Shown here piece after piece: positions 17,803-26,042 of a stretch of 64,000 nt of DNA. Location of the stretch: NCBI GenBank assembly GCA_041398605.1, contig JAWKUK010000024.1, positions 1 through 64,000 on the forward strand. Reading direction: 5' to 3'. Made by a program: the position numbers and the translations under genes. This DNA is from JAWKUK01 sp041398605 (GTDB taxonomy: Bacteria > Planctomycetota > UBA1135 > GCA-002686595). Each line of letters starts with the position of its first letter. Within the stretch, counting starts at the first letter, position 1. Under the pieces are notes generated by a model. That model ran no database searches and was not told where the DNA came from. It saw only the letters and a list, made by a program, of their open reading frames with translations.

Positions 17803-18984
17803 ATGTCAAAGGCTGCCCTGACCCTGCTGCTCGCGCTCGTGTGTCCTCGCTTGGACGGCGCGCCACCGCGCGCGGCCACGGCCGCGGGCGCGACGCAGCG
17901 CGAGCCGCGCGAGCTGCTCCTGGAGCTCACGCGCGCCGCGCGCCTCCCAGGCTCCAGCGCAGAGCGCGCGGCGGCGGAGCTGTGCCGGCGCGAGCTCGAA
18001 GCCGCAGGCATGACCGTGACCATCCGTGCGCAGCCCGTCACGATCGCGCTCCCCACGCGGCAGGACCTGCAGGCGTTCGCGGGGCCGAATGAGCCGCTGG
18101 CGCTCTTCGAGCGCTTCGAGGCCTTCGATTGGGACGCGCTGCCGACCTGGCCCGTGCCGCCCGTATACCGCAACACGCGCACCTCGGACGCGCGGGGCGC
18201 AGTCATCGACGCGGGCGCGGGCGCCCCCGCAGACTACGAGCGGCTCGCGGCACAGCGCGCAGAAGTGCGCGGCGCAGTCGTGCTCGTGCGCTCGTCCGCG
18301 CCGCCGGCGACGCTCGCGCGTGAAGCGGAGGCGCGCGGCGCAGCGGCCCTCTTGGTGCAGCCGGCGCGCCATAGCGAGGGCCCCTACTGGCCGGAAGGTC
18401 CGTGGGCGAGCGAGCGCTCGCTCGCCGGCGGAGAGGTGCACGCGGCGTGCACGATCCCTGTCGCGCCCGTGCGCGAAGCGGAAGCCGACGCGCTACGCGC
18501 GCGCCTGCGTGCGCGCCGCGTGCGCGATGCAGCGGGCAGCACCGTGACCGTGCAGGTCGGGCCCGGGCCGGTCGAGGTGCGCCTCGCGCTCGAAGTGCCC
18601 GCGCGCGAGACGAACGCGCTCTTCCTCGCCGCGCACTCGCCAGGCCCCGGCGGCAGCGCGCCGGCGGGCGCCGCGCGCATCGTCGCGCCGCTGGCGTCCT
18701 TCGGCATCGACGCGCTCGCCGCCACAGAGACGGTCACGGCGCTCGCCGCCGCGCGGCTCGCGGGCGCGGGCGCGCGCGGCCTCGTGATCGAGCTCGGACC
18801 GCTGGCAGTCGGCGCGGCGTCCTCGGATCGACCGAGCGCACTGGAGCTCGGGCCGCAGCTCGGGTATGCGACCGACCTCGCCGGGACGGAGGCCGACGGC
18901 TTCCAGCTCGTCGAGCGCTTCCTCGACCCAGGCTTCCTGCGCGTCGCCGAGGTCGCGCGGCAGGTCAGTGCAGCGGCCAAATGA
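17803..18984 (+). CDS. PA-domain, M28-peptidase-like secreted protein, apparently without the zinc site
   Basis: 393 residues from the ATG at 17803, where a signal peptide (KAALTLLLALVC) begins. The layout follows glutamate-carboxypeptidase II-like M28 proteins: an N-terminal helix with LPGSSAERAAAEL and LEAAGM, a protease-associated insert with YERLAAQRAEVRGAVVLV and ARGAAALLVQP (residues about 145-190), then a region where the metallopeptidase core should be. There the expected His/Asp zinc-binding motif (H-x-D and DNASG-type) is replaced by LFLAAHSPGPGGSAPAG, and no Glu-Glu pair follows. The protein is also shorter than a full M28 enzyme. I read it as a catalytically dead or strongly diverged relative, perhaps a binding protein. 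Its last 20 bp overlap tail-to-tail with the SLC13 gene. Confidence 0.6.
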   Translation: MSKAALTLLLALVCPRLDGAPPRAATAAGATQREPRELLLELTRAARLPGSSAERAAAELCRRELEAAGMTVTIRAQPVTIALPTRQDLQAFAGPNEPLALFERFEAFDWDALPTWPVPPVYRNTRTSDARGAVIDAGAGAPADYERLAAQRAEVRGAVVLVRSSAPPATLAREAEARGAAALLVQPARHSEGPYWPEGPWASERSLAGGEVHAACTIPVAPVREAEADALRARLRARRVRDAAGSTVTVQVGPGPVEVRLALEVPARETNALFLAAHSPGPGGSAPAGAARIVAPLASFGIDALAATETVTALAAARLAGAGARGLVIELGPLAVGAASSDRPSALELGPQLGYATDLAGTEADGFQLVERFLDPGFLRVAEVARQVSAAAK

Positions 18985-20770
18985 CGAGCAGCGTCGGCAC
19001 CGCGACGGAGATCACGACGAGGTCGAGCGGGAGACCGAGGCGCCAGTAGTCGCCGAAGCGGAAGCCGCCCGGCCCCATCACGAGCAAGTTGTTCTGGTGC
19101 CCGATCGGCGTCAGGAACGCGCACGACGCCCCGACGGCCACGGCCATCAAGAAGGTGTCGGGGTTCGCGCCGAGCTCCGCCGCCGCGCCGAGCGCGATCG
19201 GACACATCACTGCAGCCGTAGCGGCGTTGTTGATGAAGTCCGACAGCGCCATCGTCAGGACCAACACGACGACGAGCCCAGCGACGGCGCTGCCGTGCGC
19301 AAAGACCTCGAGCATGTGGGACGCGACGAGCGCCGCCGCGCCGGTCGACTCCATCGCGCCCGCGACGGGCAAGAGCGCGCCGAGCACTACGATCACGGGC
19401 CACTCGACCGCTTCGTAGGCCCGCCGCTGGGTCAGCACCCGCGCGACGAGGCACACGAGCACGGCGAGTGCAAAGCCGACCGCCGGCGCGACCGCGCCGG
19501 TCGACACCGACGTGACCGCGCCGGCCATCGCGGCCGTCGTGACGTAGGCCGCGCGACGGTTCGGCAGGTGGAGCGCGCGCTCGGCGAGGGGCACACAGCC
19601 GAGCTCCGACGCAAAGGCCGCCGCTGAGCTCACTGGCCCCTGCAACAGCAACACATCGCCGGCCCTGAGCGGCTCCGAGCGCAAGCGCCGCACCGAGCGC
19701 CGGCCCTGGCGCGAGATCGCCAGGAGGTTGATCCCGAACCGCGTGCGCACCTGGAGGTCCTTGGCCGAGCGCCCGATCAGCGCGGCGTCGGGACGCACGA
19801 CGACCTCGGTCAAGGTCAGGTCCAACACGTCGGGCGACGTCGGACGCGGCGCGCCCTCGGACGCCTCGCGCTCAGCGGCATGCGAGGCGCCGGTGACCAC
19901 GCGCAAGCCGAGCACCGAGAGCACCGCGGGCAGCGAAGCGGGTTCGGTCTCGACGACGAGGACGTCGCCGACATGGAGCTCTCGCTCGGGGCTCAGGGTC
20001 GCGACGAAGCGCTCGTGCTTCACGAGCCCGACGATCTGCGCGTCGACCTCCTCGAACACGGCGCTCAGGTCGCGCAACGTCCGCCCGACGAGGCTGCTGC
20101 TCTCCGTGACCTGCGCCTCGGTCAAGTAGGCGCCGGTGTCGAACGTGTCCGCGCCCGCCCGCTCGCGGCGCGGCACGAGCCGCCACCCGACGAGCCCGAT
20201 GAAGGCGACGCCGAGGGTCGCGACGGCGAGCCCGACCGGCGCGAAGTCGAACATCGCGAAGCCCGCGCGGGGCCCGGCGCGAAAGCCGGACACGATCAAG
20301 TTGGGCGGCGTCCCGATCAACGTGACGAGGCCCCCTAACGCCGCGCCGTACGCCACTGGCAGGAGGACCCGCCCCGGCGGGAGCTTCAGCCGCGCCGCGA
20401 CCTGCAGCGCGACCGGCATCAGCAGCGCGAGCGCGCCGACGTTGTTCATGAACGACGACAAGAGGGCCGCGAGCGCCGTCAGCGAGAGGATCGTCACGGT
20501 CGGGCCACGCCGCGTCGAGACGAAGCGCGGCACGAGCGCAGCGAGGACCCCCGACACCTGCAGCGCGCGGCTCAACACGAGCACACACGCGACCGTGATC
20601 ACCGCCGGGTGGCCGAAGCCGGCGAACGCCGCTGACCCCGGCACGAGCCCCAAGAGCACGCACGCGAGCAACGCGCCGAGCGCCACCAAGTCCGGGCCGA
20701 AGCGGCCCCAGACGAAGAGGATCATCGTCACGGCGAGGACGACCAGGATCTCGACTTGCTCCAGGCTCAT
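18965..20770 (-). CDS. SLC13/DASS-type carrier with two central RCK_C (TrkA-C) domains
   Basis: 601 residues from the ATG at 20770 (MSLEQVEIL); longer starts add no conserved sequence. Multiple membrane segments flank two cytosolic RCK_C domains at about residues 215-290 and 320-400 (SLVGRTLRDL and LIGRSAKDLQ begin them). The paired re-entrant loop motifs of the divalent anion:sodium symporter fold are visible: SSFMNNVGALALLMP with IGTPPNLIVSG in the first half, and SDFINNAATAAVMCPIA with TPIGHQNNLLVMGPGG in the second. Relatives move dicarboxylates, sulfate or similar anions, with RCK_C domains thought to bind a regulatory ligand. The substrate cannot be told from sequence. The gene stands between two minus-strand or convergent neighbours with 173 bp to serA, so it probably has its own promoter. 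Confidence 0.9.
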   Translation of the reverse strand: MSLEQVEILVVLAVTMILFVWGRFGPDLVALGALLACVLLGLVPGSAAFAGFGHPAVITVACVLVLSRALQVSGVLAALVPRFVSTRRGPTVTILSLTALAALLSSFMNNVGALALLMPVALQVAARLKLPPGRVLLPVAYGAALGGLVTLIGTPPNLIVSGFRAGPRAGFAMFDFAPVGLAVATLGVAFIGLVGWRLVPRRERAGADTFDTGAYLTEAQVTESSSLVGRTLRDLSAVFEEVDAQIVGLVKHERFVATLSPERELHVGDVLVVETEPASLPAVLSVLGLRVVTGASHAAEREASEGAPRPTSPDVLDLTLTEVVVRPDAALIGRSAKDLQVRTRFGINLLAISRQGRRSVRRLRSEPLRAGDVLLLQGPVSSAAAFASELGCVPLAERALHLPNRRAAYVTTAAMAGAVTSVSTGAVAPAVGFALAVLVCLVARVLTQRRAYEAVEWPVIVVLGALLPVAGAMESTGAAALVASHMLEVFAHGSAVAGLVVVLVLTMALSDFINNAATAAVMCPIALGAAAELGANPDTFLMAVAVGASCAFLTPIGHQNNLLVMGPGGFRFGDYWRLGLPLDLVVISVAVPTLLVIWPLH

Positions 20771-20943
20771 GGGATCCGCACCCTCCTGCGGCGTGCGCAA
20801 GCTACCACGCCGCCCGCGGCGCGGCCCCACACCGCCTCGCCCCCCAACGGCGCATTGGCTGCCCCCAAGCGGCCCCCCAAGGGAGCCCCGAGCGCGCGGC
20901 CTGGCTCAGCCGCACACCGGCCGGCGGCACGGGCAGGGCCGCG

Positions 20944-22179
20944 TCAACGCAGGAGGCGCACGCGCAGCGTCCCCGGGACGGCCGCCGCGGCCGCGCGCAG
21001 CGCCTCGGTCTCCGACCGCCCCGCTTGGAAGTCGACGACGACATAACCGACGCGGCCGAGGGTCTGCAGGTACTGCGCGTCGATGTTGGCGTCGCTGGCC
21101 GCGATGCAGTCGTTCAACTGGCTCAAGACACCGGGCCGGTTCTCGTGCACGTGCAGGAGCCGCGCGCTCGCGGGGTGCGGCGGCAGCGCGACCTCCGGGA
21201 AGTTCACGGCGGAGAGCGTCGAGCCGTTGTCGCTGTAGCGGATCAGCTTCTCGGCCACTTCGACGCCGATGCTGTCCTGCGCCTCGAGCGTGCTGCCTCC
21301 GATGTGCGGCGTCAGCAAGACGTTGTCGAGGCCGATGAGCGGCGACTCGAAGCGCTCGCCATTGGTCTCGGGCTCGCTCGGGAAGACGTCGACCGCAGCC
21401 CCGGCGAGGTGCCCCGCGCGCAGGGCCTCGGCGAGCGCCGGGACGTCGACGACCGTGCCGCGTGAAGCATTGATCAAGAGGCCGCCGGGCTTCATCAGCG
21501 CGAGCTCGCGCGCGCCGATCATCCCCGCGGTCAGCGCGGTCTCGGGCACGTGCAAGGACACGACGTCGGCGCTCTCGAGGAGCTCGTCGAGCGTCGCGCA
21601 CACGCGCGCATTGCCGAGCTGCAGCTTCGACTCGATGTCGTAGAAGAGGACACGCATCCCGAGCGTCTCGGCGAGCACGCCGAGCTGCGTCCCAATGTGG
21701 CCGTAGCCGACGATCCCGAGGGTCTTGCCGCGGGCCTCGTGGCTGCCGGCGGCGCTCTTCGACCATGCGCCCCGGTGGCAGCCCATGTTCTTCTCGGGGA
21801 CGCGCCGCAGCAGCAGGATCACTTCGGCGAGCACGAGCTCGGCGACCGAGCGCGTGTTGGAGTAGGGCGCGTTGAAGACGGGGACGCCGCGCCCCTGGGC
21901 GGCGCCGAGGTCGACCTGGTTCGTGCCGATGCAGAAGCACCCGACCGCCATGAGCCGGGGCGCGTGCCCGAGGACCTCCGCATCGACCTGCGTGCGCGAC
22001 CGGATGCCGAGCATGTGGGCGTCCGCGGTGACCTCCAGGAGGCGCGCGCGGCTGAGGGCGCCCGCGTGCGCTTCGATGTCGGTGTATCCGGCGGCGCGCA
22101 GGCGCTGGACCGCGTTGTCGCTGATGCCCTCGAGGAGCACGATCTTGAGCGCCTCGCGCGGAAAGGGGAGCGGCTGCAT
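20944..22179 (-). CDS. serA: D-3-phosphoglycerate dehydrogenase with C-terminal ACT domain
   Basis: 411 residues, nearly the size of the E. coli enzyme. It carries out the first step of serine synthesis, oxidising 3-phosphoglycerate with NAD. The dinucleotide-binding motif is LGIVGYGHIGTQLG (residues about 150-163). The catalytic Arg lies in INASRGTVVDVPAL, with a Glu downstream and the His in TPHIGGSTLEAQ. The C-terminal ACT domain (LLHVHENRPGVLSQLND to the end) suggests feedback regulation by serine, as in the short E. coli-type enzyme. It is divergent from the ABC exporter operon, with only about 40 bp to the nearest upstream ATG of that operon, so the promoters must overlap if that start is used. 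Confidence 0.95.
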   Translation of the reverse strand: MQPLPFPREALKIVLLEGISDNAVQRLRAAGYTDIEAHAGALSRARLLEVTADAHMLGIRSRTQVDAEVLGHAPRLMAVGCFCIGTNQVDLGAAQGRGVPVFNAPYSNTRSVAELVLAEVILLLRRVPEKNMGCHRGAWSKSAAGSHEARGKTLGIVGYGHIGTQLGVLAETLGMRVLFYDIESKLQLGNARVCATLDELLESADVVSLHVPETALTAGMIGARELALMKPGGLLINASRGTVVDVPALAEALRAGHLAGAAVDVFPSEPETNGERFESPLIGLDNVLLTPHIGGSTLEAQDSIGVEVAEKLIRYSDNGSTLSAVNFPEVALPPHPASARLLHVHENRPGVLSQLNDCIAASDANIDAQYLQTLGRVGYVVVDFQAGRSETEALRAAAAAVPGTLRVRLLR

Positions 22180-22218
22180 GGGGAGGATCCTGGCTTCGGG
22201 TCTGGGACCTCGGCCACG

Positions 22219-24228
22219 ATGACCGCGGGGAACACAGGAATCAATCTCTCCCTGGGTCGGGACCTGGCCCAGTCCGTCCTACAATCGGCGCTCGTCCGCC
22301 CGCACGGCCGTGGTCGTGGGCACCCTCTCACGCGGCGCGGGTCGCCGCGCACCGGGCGCTGGGACCCAGCGCCGCACCACCCGACCTCCGCCCCCGCTTT
22401 GGCTCTTCTCTGGCACTTCTTCAAGCGGTTCCTCCGGCACCGCACGGCCCTGCTCTTGGGCCTCGTCTGTATCCCGCTCGGGATCCTGGCGGACGTCGGC
22501 GTGACGCTCTTGATCGGCGACGCGCTCGACCACGCTCGCACCGCGGATCGCTCCGACTGGATGGTCGGTGTCATCCTCTGGCTCGCGCTCTACGCGCTGG
22601 TCCAGAGCGTGTTCCGGTTCTACCAGCGCTGGTTGATCGTCGTCGTGTCCCGGCGCGTCGAGGTGCAGCTCAAGCAGGACCTCTTCGACAAGCTCATCGC
22701 GCTCCCGTTCGCGTTTCACGATCGGAGCCGCTCGGGTGACGTCGTGTCTCGCATGACCAGCGACGTCGAGGCCGTGCGCATGGTGCTCGGCCCAGGCCTT
22801 ATGTACACGCTCGGCGCGGTCATCATCATCCCGATCAGCCTCGTCATCCTGTTCCAGCTAGAGCCGACCTTGGCGCTCGTCATGACGCTGCCGATGTTCT
22901 GCATGGGATTGACGATGAAGCTCCTGTCGGGACGGCTCGAGCGGCATTCGATGGCGGTGCAAGAGAGCGCGGCCGACATCAGCCACCGCGCGCAAGAGAA
23001 CTTCGCGGGGGTGCGCGTCGTGCAAGGCTATCGCCGCGAGGACCAACAGGCGGCGCTGTTCGAGCGCACGTCGGGCGTCAACCGCGACAACCAGAACCAG
23101 CTCGGGAATGCGCGCGGGATCACGCACGCCGCGATCAACGGCTCGTTCGACATGACGTTCGCGGTCATCCTCTTGATCGGCGGGATCGCCGCGATCGACC
23201 GCACGATGCCCGTCGGCAGCCTGTTCAAGTTCGTCGACCTGACGATCAAGGTCTTCTGGCCCCTGATCGCGATCGGCTGGGTCCTCGGGATGCTCCCGCG
23301 TGCAGCGGCGAGCGCCAAGCGCATCGACGAGCTGCTGCGCGAGGAGAACCCGATCGAGGACCCGCCCAACGCGCGCACGCTGCCGCATGTCGCCGGGCGC
23401 GTGACCTTCCGCGACGTCTCGTTCACCTATCCGCGCGGGAACGCGCCCGCGCTCTCGGGGGTGACGTTCGACGTGCCAGCGGGCACGACCCTCGGGATCG
23501 TCGGGCCGACGGGCTCGGGCAAGTCGACGGCGCTGAACCTGGTCGGGCGCTTGCTGGAGGTCACGTCAGGCAGCGTCGAGCTCGACGGGGTGCCGATCCG
23601 CGAGCTGACGCTGTCGACGGTGCGCGGCGCCCTCGGCTACGTGCCCCAGGACTCGTTCCTCTTCAGCGAGCGCTACGAGGACAACATTCGCTTTGGCGCG
23701 TCCCACGACCTCTCGGACGCGGAGGTCGACGCCCTCATCGAGCGCGCCACGATGACCGAGGAGGTCGCGCGCTTCCCCGAGGGCAAGCGCACCGTCGTCG
23801 GCGAGCGTGGCGTGACCTTGTCGGGCGGCCAGCGCCAGCGCACGTGCATCGCGCGCGCCCTCGCGCGTGAGCCCGAGGTGCTGATCCTCGATGACTGCCT
23901 CTCCGCGGTCGACACGGAGACGGAGCGCCAGCTGCTGCGGAGCCTCTCCAGCGCGGGTGTGGGGCGCACCGTCCTCGTCGCGGCGCACCGCCTCTCGACC
24001 GTCAAGGACGCGGACCAAATCGTCGTCCTGTCCGCGCGAGGGTCGGTCGAGGCGCTCGGGACCCACGACGAGCTCCTCGCCCGCGGAGGCTGGTACGCCG
24101 ACACGTGGGAGCGGCAACAGCGCCGCGAGACGCTCGTCGAGGAGGTCTCCGCCGTGGCGAGCGAGCCTTTGGGGCCATCAGGCGCGGCCGCGCTGAGCGG
24201 CACGCAGGGTCAAGGAGGTGCGCGATGA
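22219..24228 (+). CDS. ABC exporter half-transporter (degenerate-site Walker B subunit)
   Basis: 669 residues from the ATG at 22219, but the first 60 residues are Arg/Pro-rich and unlike the family; a TTG at 22399 just before WHFFKRFLRHR gives 609 residues and may be the true start. It has a six-helix type IV exporter membrane domain followed by an NBD with Walker A GPTGSGKST, signature LSGGQRQR and Walker B LILDDCLSAVD. In Walker B Asp559 replaces the catalytic Glu. The H-loop is present (VAAHRLST). With the next gene it forms a heterodimer of the BmrCD/TM287-288 kind; this subunit supplies the canonical signature and the non-canonical Walker B. The substrate is unknown; the 3' gene codes for a periplasmic foldase. 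Confidence 0.9.
   Translation: MTAGNTGINLSLGRDLAQSVLQSALVRPHGRGRGHPLTRRGSPRTGRWDPAPHHPTSAPALALLWHFFKRFLRHRTALLLGLVCIPLGILADVGVTLLIGDALDHARTADRSDWMVGVILWLALYALVQSVFRFYQRWLIVVVSRRVEVQLKQDLFDKLIALPFAFHDRSRSGDVVSRMTSDVEAVRMVLGPGLMYTLGAVIIIPISLVILFQLEPTLALVMTLPMFCMGLTMKLLSGRLERHSMAVQESAADISHRAQENFAGVRVVQGYRREDQQAALFERTSGVNRDNQNQLGNARGITHAAINGSFDMTFAVILLIGGIAAIDRTMPVGSLFKFVDLTIKVFWPLIAIGWVLGMLPRAAASAKRIDELLREENPIEDPPNARTLPHVAGRVTFRDVSFTYPRGNAPALSGVTFDVPAGTTLGIVGPTGSGKSTALNLVGRLLEVTSGSVELDGVPIRELTLSTVRGALGYVPQDSFLFSERYEDNIRFGASHDLSDAEVDALIERATMTEEVARFPEGKRTVVGERGVTLSGGQRQRTCIARALAREPEVLILDDCLSAVDTETERQLLRSLSSAGVGRTVLVAAHRLSTVKDADQIVVLSARGSVEALGTHDELLARGGWYADTWERQQRRETLVEEVSAVASEPLGPSGAAALSGTQGQGGAR
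24212..24220 (+). promoter_or_regulatory. Strong Shine-Dalgarno for the second ABC subunit
   Basis: AAGGAGGTG, close to perfectly complementary to the 16S 3' end, lies 4 bp before the ATG at 24225, inside the end of the first ABC gene. It fixes the start of the second subunit and suggests reinitiation at the overlapping ATGA. Confidence 0.85.
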
Positions 24229-26042
24229 CCGCCGGCGAGATCGACAAGGACGAGCTGGTCGCGTCCAAGGTCTGGGACCACTCCCTCTTTGCGCGGCTCC
24301 TGGTGTACGTGCGGCCGCACAAGCGGCTCTTCGCGCTGAGCTTCCTGGTCCTGACGCTGCTCTTCGCCGCGGAGCTCACGGGGACCTGGATCTGGAAGCA
24401 CGCCATCGATGGCCCGGTGCGGGCGGCGACGTCAGCGGAGGACTCCGCGCCCTTCCTGCGCGCGCTCTATCTCTGGGTCGGCGGCTACGTCGCCTTGCTG
24501 CTGGGCATGACGGTCCTGCGGTACCACGAGACGGCGCTCCTGAACCGTACAGGGCAAGCGGTCGTGCACGACCTGCGCACGCGGCTCTTCAAGCACATCC
24601 AGCGCCTCGACCTGCGCTTCTTCGACGGTCGCCCGACCGGGGCGCTCGTGACGCGCGTGACGTCCGACATCGAGAACCTGTCGGAGCTCTTCACGTCGGG
24701 CGTCGTCGTGCTGTTCTTCGACTCGCTGAAGGTCGTCGCGCTGCTCGGCTACCTCTTCTTCATCGACGTGCGCCTCGCCTGGGTGACGCTGCTGACGGTG
24801 CCGCTCCTGATCGGCGTCTCGATGGCGTTCCGCGGCGGCGCGCGGGCGGCGCACCGCGAGGTGCGCGCGCGTCACGCGCGCTTGAACGGCTACCTGCAAG
24901 AGGTCTTGAGCGGGATCCGCGTCGTCCAGGTCTTCCGGCGTGAGGAGCGCGTGTCGCTGCGGTTCCGCGAGGCCTTGGCGCAGTACTTCGAGGCGAACAA
25001 GCGCACGATCTTCTTGTTCGCGCTCTTCTTCCCCGCGATGTCACTGGCGGTCTACGTCGTGCAAGGCGGCGCCCTCTGGGTCGGCGTCCATGAGATCACG
25101 CAGAAGTCGCTGACCTACGGCGAGTTCTTCCAGTTCTGGCTGCTGCTCAACATGCTCGTGCGGCCGATCCGCGACCTCGGCGAGCGCTACAACATCCTGC
25201 AGAGCGCCTTCGCGTCGGCCGAGCGCATCTTCCAGATCCTCGACACCAAGCCCGTCGTGCGCGTCGCCGAGGCGCCGCGCCCGATCCCGCGGACGAGCGA
25301 GCCGCCGCACGTGCGCTTCGAGCACGTCGACTTCTCGTACGTCGCCGGCACGCAGGTCCTGCACGACGTCTCGTTTGAGATCCCGCCGGGCCAGACCGTG
25401 GCGGTCGTCGGCGCGACGGGGGCTGGCAAGTCGACGCTCGTGAACCTGTTGCTGCGCTTCTACGACGTCTCCGGCGGCCGCGTGACGCTCGACGGCGTGG
25501 ACGTGCGCGAAGCGTCGCTGGACGACCTGCGCAGCCGCTTCGGGCTCGTCCTGCAAGAGGGCTTCCTGTTCGCGGGTACGGTGCGCGACAATCTGGTGAT
25601 GGAGCGGCCCGAGGTGGATGCAGCGGCGGTCGCCGAAGCGCTCGATGCTGCGAACGCGAGCGACCTGGTCGAGCGGCAGACCGGCGGGCTCGACGCCCTC
25701 GTCGCGGAGCGTGGGGCCACGTTCTCGACGGGCGAGCGCCAGCTCTTGGCGATCGCACGCGCGCTCGCGGGGCGGCCGGACCTCGTCGTGCTCGACGAGG
25801 CCACCGCCGCCGTCGACAGCGCCACCGAGGCGCGCATCGAGACCGCGACGCGCCAGCTCCTTACGGGGCGCAGCGCCCTCGTCATCGCCCACCGACTGTC
25901 GACGATCCGCGACGCCGACATGATCCTCGTGATGCACCAGGGGCGGATCCACGAGCGCGGCACGCACACCGAGCTGCTCGCGCGTGGCGGGCTCTACGCG
26001 CGCTTGCACGCGCTGCAGTTCGAAGAGGCGGGGGCGGCGTGA
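24225..26042 (+). CDS. ABC exporter half-transporter (degenerate signature subunit)
   Basis: 605 residues; the start is set by the strong ribosome-binding site and a 4-bp ATGA overlap with the first subunit. The N-terminal half is a type IV exporter membrane domain (LLVYVRPHKRLFALSF onward). The NBD has Walker A GATGAGKST, an altered signature FSTGERQL (about residues 500-507) in place of LSGGQ, a normal Walker B VVLDEATAAVD with Glu525, and an IAHRLST H-loop. Together with the Asp in the partner's Walker B, this gives one canonical and one degenerate ATP site, the known arrangement of asymmetric heterodimeric exporters. It probably exports a hydrophobic or lipid-like compound across the inner membrane. 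The gene's stop overlaps the start of the parvulin gene. Confidence 0.93.
   Translation: MTAGEIDKDELVASKVWDHSLFARLLVYVRPHKRLFALSFLVLTLLFAAELTGTWIWKHAIDGPVRAATSAEDSAPFLRALYLWVGGYVALLLGMTVLRYHETALLNRTGQAVVHDLRTRLFKHIQRLDLRFFDGRPTGALVTRVTSDIENLSELFTSGVVVLFFDSLKVVALLGYLFFIDVRLAWVTLLTVPLLIGVSMAFRGGARAAHREVRARHARLNGYLQEVLSGIRVVQVFRREERVSLRFREALAQYFEANKRTIFLFALFFPAMSLAVYVVQGGALWVGVHEITQKSLTYGEFFQFWLLLNMLVRPIRDLGERYNILQSAFASAERIFQILDTKPVVRVAEAPRPIPRTSEPPHVRFEHVDFSYVAGTQVLHDVSFEIPPGQTVAVVGATGAGKSTLVNLLLRFYDVSGGRVTLDGVDVREASLDDLRSRFGLVLQEGFLFAGTVRDNLVMERPEVDAAAVAEALDAANASDLVERQTGGLDALVAERGATFSTGERQLLAIARALAGRPDLVVLDEATAAVDSATEARIETATRQLLTGRSALVIAHRLSTIRDADMILVMHQGRIHERGTHTELLARGGLYARLHALQFEEAGAA

Noticed and set aside
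22219..22400. N-terminal 60 residues of the first ABC subunit as a real extra domain
   Set aside because: The segment is Arg/Pro-rich and unlike exporter N-termini; a TTG start at 22399 is at least as likely, so I did not build a claim on it.
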